Source: Talaromyces rugulosus
Taxonomy: Eukaryota > Ascomycota > Eurotiomycetes > Eurotiales > Trichocomaceae
Assembly: GCF_013368755.1 (NCBI RefSeq)
Contig: NC_049561.1
Location: 6,138,001 to 6,202,000 of the forward strand
Reading direction: 5' to 3'
Length of the DNA: 64,000 nt
Every line of letters starts with the position of its first letter. The first letter of the stretch is position 1. A program made the position numbers and the translations under genes. Below the pieces are notes generated by a model. The model was not told the DNA's origin and made no database searches. It saw only the letters and a program-made list of their open reading frames with translations. Shown here piece by piece: positions 1 to 11,125 of this stretch.

Positions 1-457
1 TAGTTATATCAGATTAATAAGATGCATTTTGAAAAGAGGGGTTCCGGACTCACTGATGTTACGATCCATCGAGCCAGAGGCAATACTCTGCGCCGTAGGG
101 TCGAATCGAGTTGCAAATATTTCGCCAGAATGACCTTGGTATTGTTAGACGCGGGAAAAAAAGACGTTTATTAATCTCACCTGTCAGTTCCATAATTGGA
201 GCAGCGAGGCCGCTGGTTCTGGGTATCTATATCCAGAATTAGTGTCCCATAATGAAATCATCACTGGCCTCGAGAAGAGCAAGTGTATCAACACCAAAAA
301 TAAAGAGACCACATACGCTTTTGACGAGTGCATCGGTCTGGCCGGGTCGCAAAGCGATAGAGGTCGCATTAAGATCACTGCCAGATTTTTGTCTTTTCAC
401 GACAAGCTGGCTGGAGGAGCCGAACCCTTCTGGGGCTGGTCGTTTCTCGCCCGACAT
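1..457 (-). CDS. spf38: U5 snRNP 40 kDa WD-repeat protein (Spf38/SNRNP40 type), 5' part only
   Basis: This is the N-terminal part of a spliceosomal WD40 protein; the family sits in the U5 snRNP and tri-snRNP in the nucleus. Three exons are visible: 457-317, 226-181 and 134-54. The next donor (GTGAGT at 53-48) leads out of the window. The start is ATG at 457-455, giving MSGEKRPAPEGFGSS. A basic N-terminus is followed by PRTSGLAAPIMELTGHSGEI and then the first WD-repeat strand ending in SGSMDRNI. This arrangement is typical of fungal U5-40K homologues. Reading phases agree across both introns (0 and 1). A TATAAATA element lies about 35-44 nt upstream of the start. It is divergent from bet3 with a 339-bp shared upstream region. 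Only the first blade is present, so the assignment rests on the distinctive N-terminus. Confidence 0.85.
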
Positions 458-796
458 GGTGGCCGCTTGAAAGCCCTTGCTGGTGACAATGTATTTATAG
501 AGCGCGCGACCTCGAGTCAAAACAATCCGGATGGTGCAATCGGTGTCAACGCAGTCGTACCTGGAGGTGAAGCTTTCCGCGGTGGGTGCTATTCAAAAGG
601 ACCAAGAATCAGATGCCCGTAGCGCGCTAAACGCTTTTCAGCGGCTAACTACCCTCGCCCATTTCCCCACACAGGAAAGACATCGGACATTCAACAACAC
701 GACAGACTCGGACAGTTAAAACGTCAAAACGTCCCCGGGAACGAGGAGAGCAGTGACTTGTGATTTGAAGCTGCATAGTTTTGGCTAACAAGCGAG
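458..796. promoter_or_regulatory. Divergent upstream region between spf38 and bet3
   Basis: These 339 bases separate two oppositely transcribed genes and must hold both promoters. A TATA-type element (TATAAATA on the minus strand, 492-499) sits just upstream of the spf38 start. No other recognisable site stands out. The overlapping open frames here are not gene-like. Confidence 0.6.
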
Positions 797-1655
797 ATGT
801 CTTCGACAACGAAAGCTGCCCGGATAGGGGAAGAGTAAGACCGACTGTCCCCCTCACGCTTTCAAAGCATGATGCTAACAGCTGATTAGGATCTGGAAGT
901 CAGTGAATCCCTTATTTTATCGAGTTGAATGTCTTCGAAAGCGATTTTTGGATGAGACGTTAACGTTGTCGACTTGATACAGGACAAAGATCGACAAAGT
1001 CAATGCGGAACTGGTGACCCTCACGTACGGCACAATTGTCGCTCAATTATGCCAAGATTATGATAGCGACTATCTCGAAGTCAACAAACAGCTGGATAAA
1101 ATGGGCTACAACATAGGCATGCGCTTGATTGAGGATTTCTTCGCTAAGTCGAATACCGGCCGGTGTGCCAATTTCAGGGAGACGGCGGACATGATCTCGA
1201 AGGTGATTACTACCTACCCAGTAATTCGCTGTGTGCGGTGTCTGTGTTGTGCGTTTATATTAACTAACGTTCTGTTGAACAGGTTGGATTCAAGATTTTC
1301 CTCAACATAACGCCCACAATCACCAATTGGACAAGTGACAACAAACAATTCTCGCTTGTATTTGACGAGAATCCGCTGGCAGACTTTGTTGAGCTGCCCG
1401 ACGACGGGCGTGCACAAGACGAATTATGGTTTTCAAATATCCTGTGCGGGGTGCTTCGGGGGAGCCTAGAAATGGTGAGGGCTTGGCCGCAACTTGGCAT
1501 TTGTGGCAGGACTAACATTGGCGTTTCTACTATAGGTCCAAATGCAGGTGGAAGCGCACTTTGTCAGCGATATTCTCCGGGGCAATGACACGACGGAGAT
1601 CCGGGTATCGCTTGTTAGATATATCGAAGACGAGATGCCGCCCGACGACGAGTAG
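797..1655 (+). CDS. bet3: TRAPP complex subunit Bet3 (TRAPPC3)
   Basis: Bet3 is a core subunit of the TRAPP tethering complexes, which act as a Ypt1/Rab1 exchange factor at the early Golgi. Five exons: 797-834, 890-898, 983-1202, 1283-1474 and 1536-1655, together 192 residues. The second exon has only 9 nt and supplies the end of GEE plus IWK, restoring the GEEIWK motif that the family has near its N-terminus. Skipping it keeps the frame but loses three conserved residues. Family signatures include [25 protein letters not shown], the NTGRC segment with Cys77 at the position of the acylated cysteine known in Bet3, FKIFLNITP and [11 protein letters not shown]. Length matches the family (about 190). 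The start gives [13 protein letters not shown], as expected. Confidence 0.95.
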
Positions 1656-3204
1656 GAACGAACAATGGGGCTTTTAATCCTGCATGGCAGCAAGGGAGGC
1701 GTTATGGCGTTGAGAGCAGATTCTTCTGTGATTACTTAGAGTATTGGATATATGCGATTCAGCAAGTAGTAGAGGGTTCTTTGTAGTCTGTTGTGCTCCC
1801 AAGAGTATATCAATAGTATCGGGACAATTTCAGGAAATATCCCTGCTGCTGTCCTATACTATCAGCAGATTGACTATGTAGAGTCATATCATTATTATCA
1901 CAGCAACATTGAAGATCAATACCAATATATACTCTGTGTATATTGATATATCAACTGACGATCCGCCCCACGTGATGCGCCTTTCCCCATCCGGCCAAGC
2001 GGGCCCCCACTTCCCATCACTAAGCCGGTCTGAAAAGTGCGCAGTCTGGGAACGGCCCCAGAAATTGGATGCGAACATTTGTCGACAGGACAGTGAATTA
2101 TAATGCATGTCCAGCAGCCGTAAATGGGGCAGGAGTGTGGTTGGTGTGCAGCCATGGACGAATTATTTGGGGGAAATTTTTTTCCAAAAAAACCCTGGCG
2201 AGCCATTCCCGCAATATGAGTCTATCCCCGTAGCACGAGTATACAGATGGCAGCCTCAGGCAGCAAGGCAGCCACGGGCGTGCTGCAAAGTACGCGGGCC
2301 ACCGCCTCCCAGCCTCCTGTTAGCGCAGGCGAAACGTTGTTCCGGGCAGGCTGGGGCCAATCAGCAGGCCGGGGCGCGACTGCCCGGCCGAAGCAGGCTC
2401 TCGCGCCTTCCCCCCCCCCAAATTCATTCCGTCCCGGCAGATCCACCACTTTCCACCCTTATCCTGCCCAACCTGTGATCTGTTTCTGTCAAGTCTCAAC
2501 TCAAGTCAGTCTATCGCCTCGCCTCACCTCAACCACCAGGGTGCAATTTCTTTCCCTGAGGGCTTTCTCCCACTCCCACCCCCCCCTCCGTCGTCCCGCC
2601 CGTCCGTCTTGTCCTGCGCCCTGTGCTCCGTGTGTGCTCGAGTAATCCGCCGTGGATCGCTGTTCTGTGCCACTAGCTAGTGCTGCCTCCTGTCTCTTCT
2701 CCTAAGCGCCCGTTGCCGTATCCGGACCACCGACTCTCGAGCGCCTCTCTTTCTTTTCACCGTTTGCCATTGTCTACCATTGTTCCTGTCGCTGTGGCTG
2801 TGATTGCCGGTCCTGCGACCTCTGGTCCTTTTTTTTCGCCCTGGTAATTCGCCACATCTAGCCGAGACGCCTTTTTTTTCCCCTTCTTGCGCGTGGTCTT
2901 TTATTCCCCTTCGCCTCGACCTCTGCATCTTCCCCGGGTGCGTCGACTCCAGTTATCGCCCGTGCGCGACGACTCGACTTTTTACTTGGTCTTTGGAATA
3001 TCTTCGGACGACATTGTGAGCCGTACACGACGCGACATTCCTCTGGAGGACATCATATCGCCCCCGTCGCGCCACCTCCCGTCCGCCAAACCTGCTCCCG
3101 CGCTACGCACCACGCGTATTTCGCACAACCAGAAAATCACTCTGGCTACTACTACGTCTTAGTTTTCACTTGAGCCCGCACCTCGCCCGCCTGGGCTGCT
3201 AGGA
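1656..3204. promoter_or_regulatory. bet3 3' region and long upstream/leader region of somA
   Basis: About 1.55 kb without a supported gene. The first 250 bases are AT-rich and probably carry the bet3 3' UTR. From about 2,200 the base composition turns GC-rich, and from about 2,500 to 3,180 the plus strand becomes strongly pyrimidine-rich (runs of TC, CCCCTCC, TTTTTTCCCC). That is typical of a long transcribed leader or initiation region of a fungal regulatory gene. A CACGTG hexamer lies near 1,969. Several overlapping frames on both strands (for example 2247-2645) show low-complexity translations and are not gene-like. Confidence 0.5.
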
Positions 3205-5718
3205 ATGAATCCGATCAATATGGCCGGGATGGCTGGCATGAACGCCATGCCAGGTGGTCCTGTCGGGGGAGTTCCGATGATGAGCAGCGGCTCAGCGGCT
3301 CCCCGCAACGAGCCGCCTGTCAACCAGGACAGCCTTCACATGCAGCTGAATACATACATCTACGATTACTTTCTCAAGCGAGGCCAATTCGACATTGCAA
3401 AGATGCTGCTCGCCGACGACAGCATCAAGTTGGACACCGACCTCGACCCGAAAACTAGTCCCAACCACTTGAACGGCACCGATGGTGACACCTCCATGAC
3501 CGATGGCAAAGACGAAAAAGTAAAAATCCCCGACGATTTCCCGCGCCCTCGCGTCCCCATCGACAACGGAAATTCTTTTCTCTTTGAATGGTTCAGTCTG
3601 TTCTGGGACATCTTCGCAGCACAGCGCAAAAGAGGCACTTCTAATCCCATGACACAACAATTTGTCCAACACAGCCAGGTTTGTAGCTTCTACGGTCAAG
3701 AGTACCTGTGGCCCATCGCTAACCAGGAGTTCCGTAGAATCTGATGCGCATGCGAGAACAGACTAACCAGCAGTTTTTGCGTCAACCCCAAATGATGATG
3801 CAAAACCAAATGGCTAATCTTCGTCGCAATGGAATGCAAGGAATGAATCTGCAAAAGGCTGCCATGCAGAACAATACGTCTACTGGAATGTACGTTACGC
3901 AATAGTCTTCCCCTGGTGTAGTGACCATCTGATATATGATGAGCAGGACCCCGCAGCAAATGGCCCAGTTCCAGAACAAACAGATGCAAATGCAACGTGA
4001 GCATTCCGACATGGACATGAACGGTCACCGGCCCCAGTCCCCGTCCTCGGCGGAAAACGCACCGTCCCCGTCGAAACGACCCCGTCTCGAAGGCGGCCAG
4101 GCGGCCGGTCAACAAATGGCACCGAATGGCCGCCCACAAGGCCAAATGCCCGGTCAAATGAACCCACAAGCGATGTTAATGCAGAATGGCATCAACCCAA
4201 GAGGAATGAATCCTGCGCAGTTTCAGGCTTTCCAGCAGTCGGGTTCCGCTGCGCAAAAACAATCCATCCAGGTATATGCTCAGAACTTGGCTCTTCATCA
4301 CTCCCGCTCAGCAATGAATAACCAGGGCATGCCGAACGGCTTAATGAACACCGGGCAACTTATGCCGAACCAAAACGATCTTATGCAGCAAATGCCTGAT
4401 GGCCAAAGTATCCAAATGATGAACGGTCAATTCTACAACGGTGAGATGGGAGTCCGACCCGGAATGCCCCCTAACGGGCAGAGCGGGAATCACGCTCTTC
4501 AAGATTATCAAATGCAATTAATGTTATTAGAGCAACAAAATAAACGGCGCCTGATGATGGCTCGCCAAGAGCAAGATAGCATGACCCGCCCTGATGGTCA
4601 GCCAATTCCAGGTCAGCCAGGCCTGCCTCCTGGTACCTCGCCTCAGGGCAGCAGGACAGGGGCGTCGCCGAACCCCAGCGAGCAAATGAAACGAGGCACT
4701 CCGAAGATTCCTCAGTCTGGTCTTCCAGGCTCACCGAACCCTGGCGATATGCAAGGTCGCGGCTCGCCAGCTTCGATGAACTTCAACGGTGGTCAAATAC
4801 CCCCCGACATGAACACATCATTCTTTATGAAGCCTAACGATGCCATGGTTGCTCCTAATGGCATGCGGCCGCCTACTTCTAACCAGGGCGGATTCAATCA
4901 TCAGATGAACCAGGCCATGCAGCAGCCAGGCCCGAACAACCGGATGCCTGGCGCTAACTGGCCAACACCTCAGGCTCAAGGAATGGTTCCTCAACAGTCG
5001 CCCGCTGCTCAGGCCGCCCCTACTCCAGAAGCCCGCAATGCGATGCCACCACCTTCGGCCCCCCCTGTGGGAGGCAAGCCTGCTTCTCCTCAACAGGCGC
5101 CGGCGCCACCAACCCCACAACAGTCCAACAAGCCTGCACCGAAGAAGAAGGGTGGGGATACGGAGAAGAACCGAAAGGTAAGCTTTGTTTTATATATACA
5201 TATATGTATATGTATATGTGTATGTATTGATTCTTGTTAACATGATTATAGCGGCCTGCGAAGAAGACGAACGCAGCGGCGGTGAACGCAAACACTGCGG
5301 CTACGCCATCATCGGAAACCGAACCGCCGCCGACCCCGACCCCCTCGACACCAATTACTCCTCAACATCCCAACTCATTTACCAAGAACGTGGCAAATGC
5401 TACAACGACGGCCCAACAGCCCACCTCAGCTCCGGCTTCAATGGTTCAGCAGCAGCCAGACCCCAACCCCACCGGCTTTGGTGACCTTGGAATGACTGAT
5501 GTGAGTCTTGAAAACTTCTTGTTCGTAAACACAACACTAACATGTACCAGCCGTCCCCTTTCAATCTTGACTTCGCTGCACTCGAGAACCAGGAAATTTT
5601 GGAGAACTTTGACTTTGACTCGTTCCTCAACACGGATGCCGACGCCGCTGGTTTCGGTTTCGATCCAAGCATCACCTACTCTACAGACGGCGTGGAAACG
5701 GGCACGGACGGCTTGTGA
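3205..5718 (+). CDS. somA: SomA/Flo8-type transcriptional regulator with LisH (LUFS) domain
   Basis: Five exons: 3205-3678, 3738-3889, 3947-5177, 5252-5500 and 5551-5718, 757 residues. Residues about 44-75 (LHMQLNTYIYDYFLKRGQFD) form a LisH motif. With the following FLFEWFSLFWDIFAAQR (about 126-142) this makes the LUFS domain of LUG/Flo8/SSBP proteins. The rest is Gln/Met/Pro/Asn-rich low complexity with a KRPRLEGG nuclear-localisation-like patch. It ends in an acidic-hydrophobic segment (NLDFAALENQEILENFDFDSF) that looks like an activation domain. Aspergillus SomA and yeast Flo8 control adhesion, conidiation and filamentation downstream of cAMP/PKA; that is family knowledge. Intron 3 carries a TA/TG-rich repeat. 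The AAAGG|GTAAGC donor and the short exons 4-5 are needed to reach the C-terminal domain. Confidence 0.9.
5186..5222 (+). repeat. TA/TG-rich simple repeat inside somA intron 3
   Basis: The intron (5178-5251) begins with a tract of alternating TATATACATATATG and TATATG/TGTATG units. It is likely length-variable between strains but lies outside coding sequence. Confidence 0.7.
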
Positions 5719-6881
5719 GTTGACATTGGAGATGTCTAATCATTATTACTTTTTTATACCCATATCAAATCTGTACATCTCTTCTCAGGCTTTGGCTATA
5801 TTTTTGCCTTGGCATTTTGACCTTGTCGCTCTTCTTTTTTTTGTTGTTGTTAAATTGGCGCAATATCTTGTTGGGAACCGTTGGATCATGTTTTAACTAT
5901 TAAAGATGCTTATGAGGCCCGGCATTATATATCCAATTTTTGCTCGGGTTATTTCTCGCATTTTTGATAACCCCTTTTTGTTTTTGAACATATGCTCGGT
6001 AGTATTATGCTACAGGGGCTCGGCTTTCTATGAATCATCGTTTTTCTTTTTCTTTTTGAGTTCTCACGTGTACATCATCATTGACTGTCTGTTCGTTTCT
6101 TTTTCTCTTTCTTGTCCGTCTCTTTTGGAAGTTATTTTTTGGAAGTTTGGAAGTTTTTTTGGGAAGTGGGATGTGCCAATGAATCAAACTTTCTATTTAT
6201 TTAGAGTACAGTTCTTCTTTCCATCATTCGAAGAGAGAAAAAAACCTCTCGAGAGATATTTGTTATCTCACATGGGGGACTTTTTTTTTTGTTAGCGTTT
6301 TGCATTTAAATCATCCGTCGCTAATTATTTACTTTTCTTTCTTTCTTCTTTTTTTTCCCCTCCCATCTTTATATTCGGTATATTGGTTTTGAATAAGATG
6401 GTCATAATGGTGATGGACTTGAGTTTCCCCTTTTTTTTTCTTTTTTTTTTTCTCCCCCTTTTGGCGTTTGTAAAGTTTTTCTGGCTACTCGGTATATATC
6501 AATTTGGTATTAAAAAGAGTTTTATATATAGTTTAGTGTTATGTTAGTGAAGCGCTGGAATTGGATTGGTTTAATTGATCTTTTTTTGGTTTGAAATATA
6601 ACACTAGTTGATTACTAGTTGATATATATATATATATACATGTCAATATTGTCCATGATCTGGAGAGATGGTTATTTACATCTATTTATCAATTGATGCG
6701 AGTACCATTGATGACCTCAATGTTTGCTTTAGAGCTATGGCTAGCAGTATCGAATAAAAGCCGTGCGATTGAAATACTAAACACTGAAACCCTCTCGAGA
6801 ATCTTTCAACAACCATGCATGCATCCCCTTGTATCCATGCATCCCCTCATGGAACGAACACAGATATTTACAAGAAACCCA
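5719..6881. other. Convergent intergenic region between somA and the dsRBD-like gene
   Basis: About 1.16 kb between two convergent stops. The plus strand is T-rich with many poly-T runs (around 5,825, 6,040, 6,280, 6,340, 6,430-6,450), as expected of a U-rich 3' UTR and downstream processing region of somA. A TA dinucleotide run lies at 6622-6639. No coding sequence is supported on either strand; the long frame at 5906-6295 is a low-complexity F/S-rich translation. Confidence 0.6.
6622..6639. repeat. TA dinucleotide microsatellite
   Basis: About nine uninterrupted TA/AT units in the somA 3' region. Confidence 0.85.
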
Positions 6882-8716
6882 TCACCGAACCGACGGCACC
6901 TTCCACCCCCCGGCCTCCAGTCTCTGCCTCTTAATCTCTCCAAAATTTTTAATAAACTCCCTCTCCTCCCGCTCCTCTGCTTCCAGCGCCGTATCCTGCT
7001 CAACAAGGTCAATCAGATAGTTATACACGCGTCGGCAACATGCTTCTTTGGCGTCCGTCGTGCTGGTTTCAACGCCGTCGACTTTGCCAATGGCGCCGGC
7101 ACGCGCGAGATAGGGATCGTCTTGGAAGGTTGCCCAGGCGGCGTGTGTTTGGGCTTCTGGGTCGGTGGTCGGGATGGGGAGAGGGGTGGATTCAATTGAG
7201 AATTGGGGGGTGAGGTGGAGGAGTTCGCACATTTCTATATCATGAGCAGTTAGTTGAAAGACACTTTTTTGGGGGGGTTGATAGGGAAAGAAAGACATAC
7301 TTTCGACTTTCTCAATCCAGGTGCCCAATGGCCTGAGCTCTTTTAGTAAATCATGCCGAGTAATTTTCCACTTGCTCTGCGGCTCAGGCCTATCGTCGTG
7401 ATCAAGGGTCTGGATACGAGCGTTTTGCAGCGGAACGAGGTTGGACACGACACCGCGGCGTCGCTTCCTTTCCTGCTTCGGGAGACGAGTATTGGGAACC
7501 CTTGTATCGATCTCGAATGCGGGCTCCATCTTAATTTTCATATTTGCAATGCCGCTTCGAGCTGCAGCAGCTGGAACACGCGTTGTTGTCTGGGCAGGCT
7601 CTTCAGGTACAGACACAGGGCTAAGCTCATGGCAGCCCTCTGTCAGTAACTGATACAAGACCTGATGAGCAGCGGCATCAGCGGCATCGGCTTCATTGCT
7701 GTAAAACTTGCACGATCCCCAGCAAACAACGGCACCAACTTGAATCTCGTAGCGATAACCATCCTTGTGGATGTATTTCGTAAATATGGGACAGGGCAAC
7801 TGGTTCACATATGCGTAGTCTCCCAGAAAGTCAGCATCCACGAACGACATCCAGCATTTTGCCCGATGACTAGCCTACCTTCTAGCAAAGCCCCCCAAAG
7901 CCACTCTGGCGCCGTAAGGTCCAGACCCGGCTCATCTGGAACCCTCCAACCGGCAAAGCGAGGCTTCAAAAGCGACAGCGCCACACGGCAAATCTCTACT
8001 TTGGCGCCCATCCTGGTCAACATGCGTGGGATGCTTATTGACTCTCGATAGAGCACAAGCTTTGCAGACCACATGCCAGAGCGGTCCTGGGCGTACTCAA
8101 AGCTCGGCTGAAGACATGGCTCCTTCAGAGTCAGCACGCCAAAATAGAAAAGCACCTGCTTGGCTGACAAGCTCCTGGTGTCGATTTCGTGCAGAGGCTG
8201 GCCAACGACGATCTTCTGACGAATCAAATACCTACTAGAGCTTATGATTCCTCCTTCATCGGGAGGATCATGCTTGAAACCATTCTGCTCGGGGCGCTGC
8301 TCCAACAAGTTGGTGGTGACCCCAAAGGGGTAAGAGGGGCTGTATGGTTTTGCAATGCTTTCAAAGGCGGAAGGAGAGGAAGAAGAAGAAGAAACAACAG
8401 GGCCAAGCGAGCATAGAGGTGTGAACGGCTTGACACCAACAGAGGGAAACCCTTGTTGCCCCATGCCCTCCACCGTCGGATAAGACTGAAACTGAGGCGG
8501 TGGCAGATGCGAGTAAACACCTGCAGCAGCACCACCCAGATTAGGCACAAAGCAAGCCTGTGGTTTCCGACTGGACTCCTCCAAGCTCAGTCCTGGAGGA
8601 ATAGGAAGAAGAATTGGCGGCCAGCTTGGAGGTGTCGAGAAGCTGCCCGCAAAGAGAGCCGTCTCATCTCCACGAGCTGCAGTCGGCTCTGTCTTGACAC
8701 GTCCCTCTGATGCCAT
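6882..8716 (-). CDS. Protein of unknown function with three dsRBD-like segments
   Basis: Three exons: 8716-7879, 7819-7301 and 7234-6882, 569 residues. I do not recognise a named family. The N-terminal 150 residues are Pro/Ser-rich and probably disordered. Three stretches follow the alpha-beta-beta-beta-alpha pattern of double-stranded-RNA-binding domains. Segment one is about 185-252 (PSFEYAQ, then a strand pair, then GAKVEICRVALSLL). Segment two is about 280-340 (DYAYVNQL, YRYEIQVGAVVCWGSCKFYS, then an Ala-rich helix). Segment three is about 455-530 (MCELLHLTPQFSIES, ATFQDDPYLARAG, DAKEACCRRVYNYLIDL). Basic dsRNA-contact residues are sparse, so RNA binding is an inference. A basic KQERKRRR patch could be a nuclear signal. 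Intron 1 (59 nt) uses a GGGAG acceptor and is required to join segments one and two; intron 2 keeps the frame. Confidence 0.75.
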
Positions 8717-9088
8717 TTTGATGACCGCCAGTCAGATGTGAGAGATGCTGTAGCTGTAGTGTTGTAATATGTGGCAGTCTTGCAATGGATAGACCTGGAA
8801 GAGAGTCGAAGACAAAGAGCAAACGGAGGAGCAAACGGAAAAGAAGAGACACTGGTGGGTCAGGTGAGCGCGCGCCTAAACAGGAAGGAGCGTGCAGGGC
8901 CACTACCTCCGTTGCTCTCGATTAACGTGTGTGGATTAGCTTAAGAAGTGAAAGACGTCATGTAACATTTTTATCAGGAGGTTGAGCCTCAAACGAAAGG
9001 AAAGTAAAACAACACTTGCATAAGCATCGTGCTCTCAGGAAGATACCATAGAATTCAACCGATAACAATAATCACTCTCCATCTCCCA
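8717..9088. promoter_or_regulatory. Upstream region of the dsRBD-like gene and 3' region of the next gene
   Basis: 372 bases between two genes on the minus strand. It holds the promoter of the gene ending at 8716 and the 3' UTR of the gene whose stop is at 9089-9091. I see no distinct motif beyond a short AG-rich patch. Confidence 0.5.
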
Positions 9089-11125
9089 TCAATCAATCTC
9101 GCCCTCTTCATCTGCAACAAACTGGGCCTTCTCAACGCGAGACATCTTCTTCGTTGGCGATTCACTTGTCTGAGACGCCGCCTCGTCAGGTCCCTTGACC
9201 TGCCGTTTTCTCTTTGCTTCACCGGATACACGTACAACGCTCTCAGTCGTATGTACCACAACATTAGGGTGGCGTACGCTCGATTTGCCTATTTCCTTGC
9301 TCACTTCTCTACTCGCCTCTCTGCTCGATGGTTCACTAGGGGGCTCGGATCCCACTTGGCTGCTTTTCTGGGCAAGTGCCTTGCCCTCCTTTCTGCCTTT
9401 GACTTGATCTTTCGGACTGACAAGAAGTCTCCGAGTGGTGATTGTCTCGACAACACTCCCACCTTGACTCGATCGAACACTGGAACCCGAAATCTGCCTT
9501 GGGTCTTTCGATTCTACATGAGGGACCTTGGATGTAGCTTTGGAGTAAGACTCGGAGCGAGCCTGAGCAGCAGCTGACGGCCGTGACACAGGAGGCATTG
9601 AAGGAACCGAGTTTTGCGCAGCAGAAGACGCCCGGTGTGCTTTTGACGGACTGATCAACTCGACGAATTGATAGTTGTCGTCATCTCGTGAGGCAGCCAA
9701 GCTGGCGTGTTGGCTGTGATCGTAACTCATTCCATTGACGCTCGACATGGCGCGGCTGCTCACAGACATTGGACCAGCATCTGGCATGGAGATATCGTCC
9801 AAGCTACGTTGCGTCTGATTGATACGCTGCACCATCGGTGGGTCGACAAACGGATCCAGCCCAGTGAACCCGTTATTATACATGCCCCCAAAATTTGAAG
9901 GCTGCAGATTCAACCTGCTGTCGCCGTAAATGTTGGCCCAGTTCATCATCGGTGGCGGTGGTTGTGGTGGTGCCGGAACAAATGATTTCTGCGCCCATGG
10001 AGGGACACCTGAGTAGAGATCGTGATGGCCACCGCCATTGTCACTTGTTCTCGCCGCCTCAAGACGCGTGCTGTCATGCCGAGTGGGCGAATGCGTGTGG
10101 AGATCATCAAGGCGGTCTTTATTATCGCCAAAAGCACCATAACCTCCGTAATTGAGCTGATGCCTGAACAGATTTGTAGGAAGTTGAGACCACATGGTTG
10201 GATTGGGCCAAGCTATTCCGCAATTCTCGAGAACATCTGCTTTGTTGGTATACGAAGAAGCCGGTAGATTGGGTTTCACACTTACTGAGAGGAGCATGTT
10301 GGAACGAAAACACAACGATATCCTTGACTCTTTCAAAGGGAGGAACGCGATGAGGCCGTGCAAACCCTTCCGAAATCACAATCCTTAGGCGACCATACGT
10401 ATCGGCTGCGTCCCAGACATACTGATCCAGAACTTCTGGGTGAAAAGTGGGAAACCGTAATAGTTCCTGGTTTCCATTCTTGTCCATCTCTGTAGTGGAA
10501 GGTCAATTAGCGTTGCTCAAATAGCCTAGGTTGTAGACATACGGGAACTCAATTCTAGCAGATATCCTGTTAGCCAACACGGAAGTAAAAAGAGTAGATA
10601 AATCGCTCACCTATCACATGCGGCCAAAATGTCCTCGGACTGAAAAGACTGCCACTAAGGACGCATATCAATCAGCAACGACAGCTTCAAGAGGTGTCCT
10701 ATTAAAAAAAAACCTACGCGACGCAGACATTGTCCGTATAGATTCTCACCTCGAACAAGACGCAGTCATCCGGATGCATCAGGCTCTCCACAATCCGGGA
10801 CGGACATGGCTTCTCCCAACTGTGTATAGACACTCGAAACGGGCTCTGCTGCGGCAGACTGGGGATGAACGAGGTCAGGATGGGAAGCTGGCCCAGCGAC
10901 TTTTGGCTGAAATAATGCTGCGGATTGATGAACGAGGTATTTAGATACGGGGAGTCTGCGTGTTTTTTTCCGCCTGAGCGTTAGCATAAAAAGATATCCT
11001 TCGAATAAATAAAGATAATCAAGCAAACCCTTGTCACTGGTAACACAACATTGAGTGCGAAACTCCTGAATCGGCACTTTCGAATTCGCTGGGAAAAGGA
11101 GGACGTCCCAGTTGCTGTACCGCAT
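9089..11125 (-). CDS. Conserved fungal protein of unknown function, six exons
   Basis: Exons: 11125-11029, 10973-10718, 10639-10611, 10566-10543, 10489-10286 and 10239-9089, 586 residues. Phases agree at all five junctions. Exons 3 and 4 are only 29 and 24 nt. The N-terminus (MRYSNWDVLLFP, KVPIQEF) through SPFRVSIHSWEKP, LMHPDDCVLFE and RTFWPHVIG to the VLDQYVWDAADTYGRLR segment looks like a compact conserved beta-rich domain of about 190 residues. The remaining 380 residues are Ser/Pro/Gln-rich and probably disordered, ending in a basic patch and an acidic DEEGEID tail. I recognise the N-terminal pattern as recurrent in uncharacterised fungal proteins but know no function. Splicing is strongly supported because each small exon continues the conserved N-terminal block. 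Confidence 0.8.

Noticed and set aside
2247..2645. 132-codon frame upstream of somA
   Set aside because: Low-complexity translation (Ser/Pro/Arg/Ala) in a GC- and C/T-rich leader; more likely an upstream ORF or chance than a protein gene.
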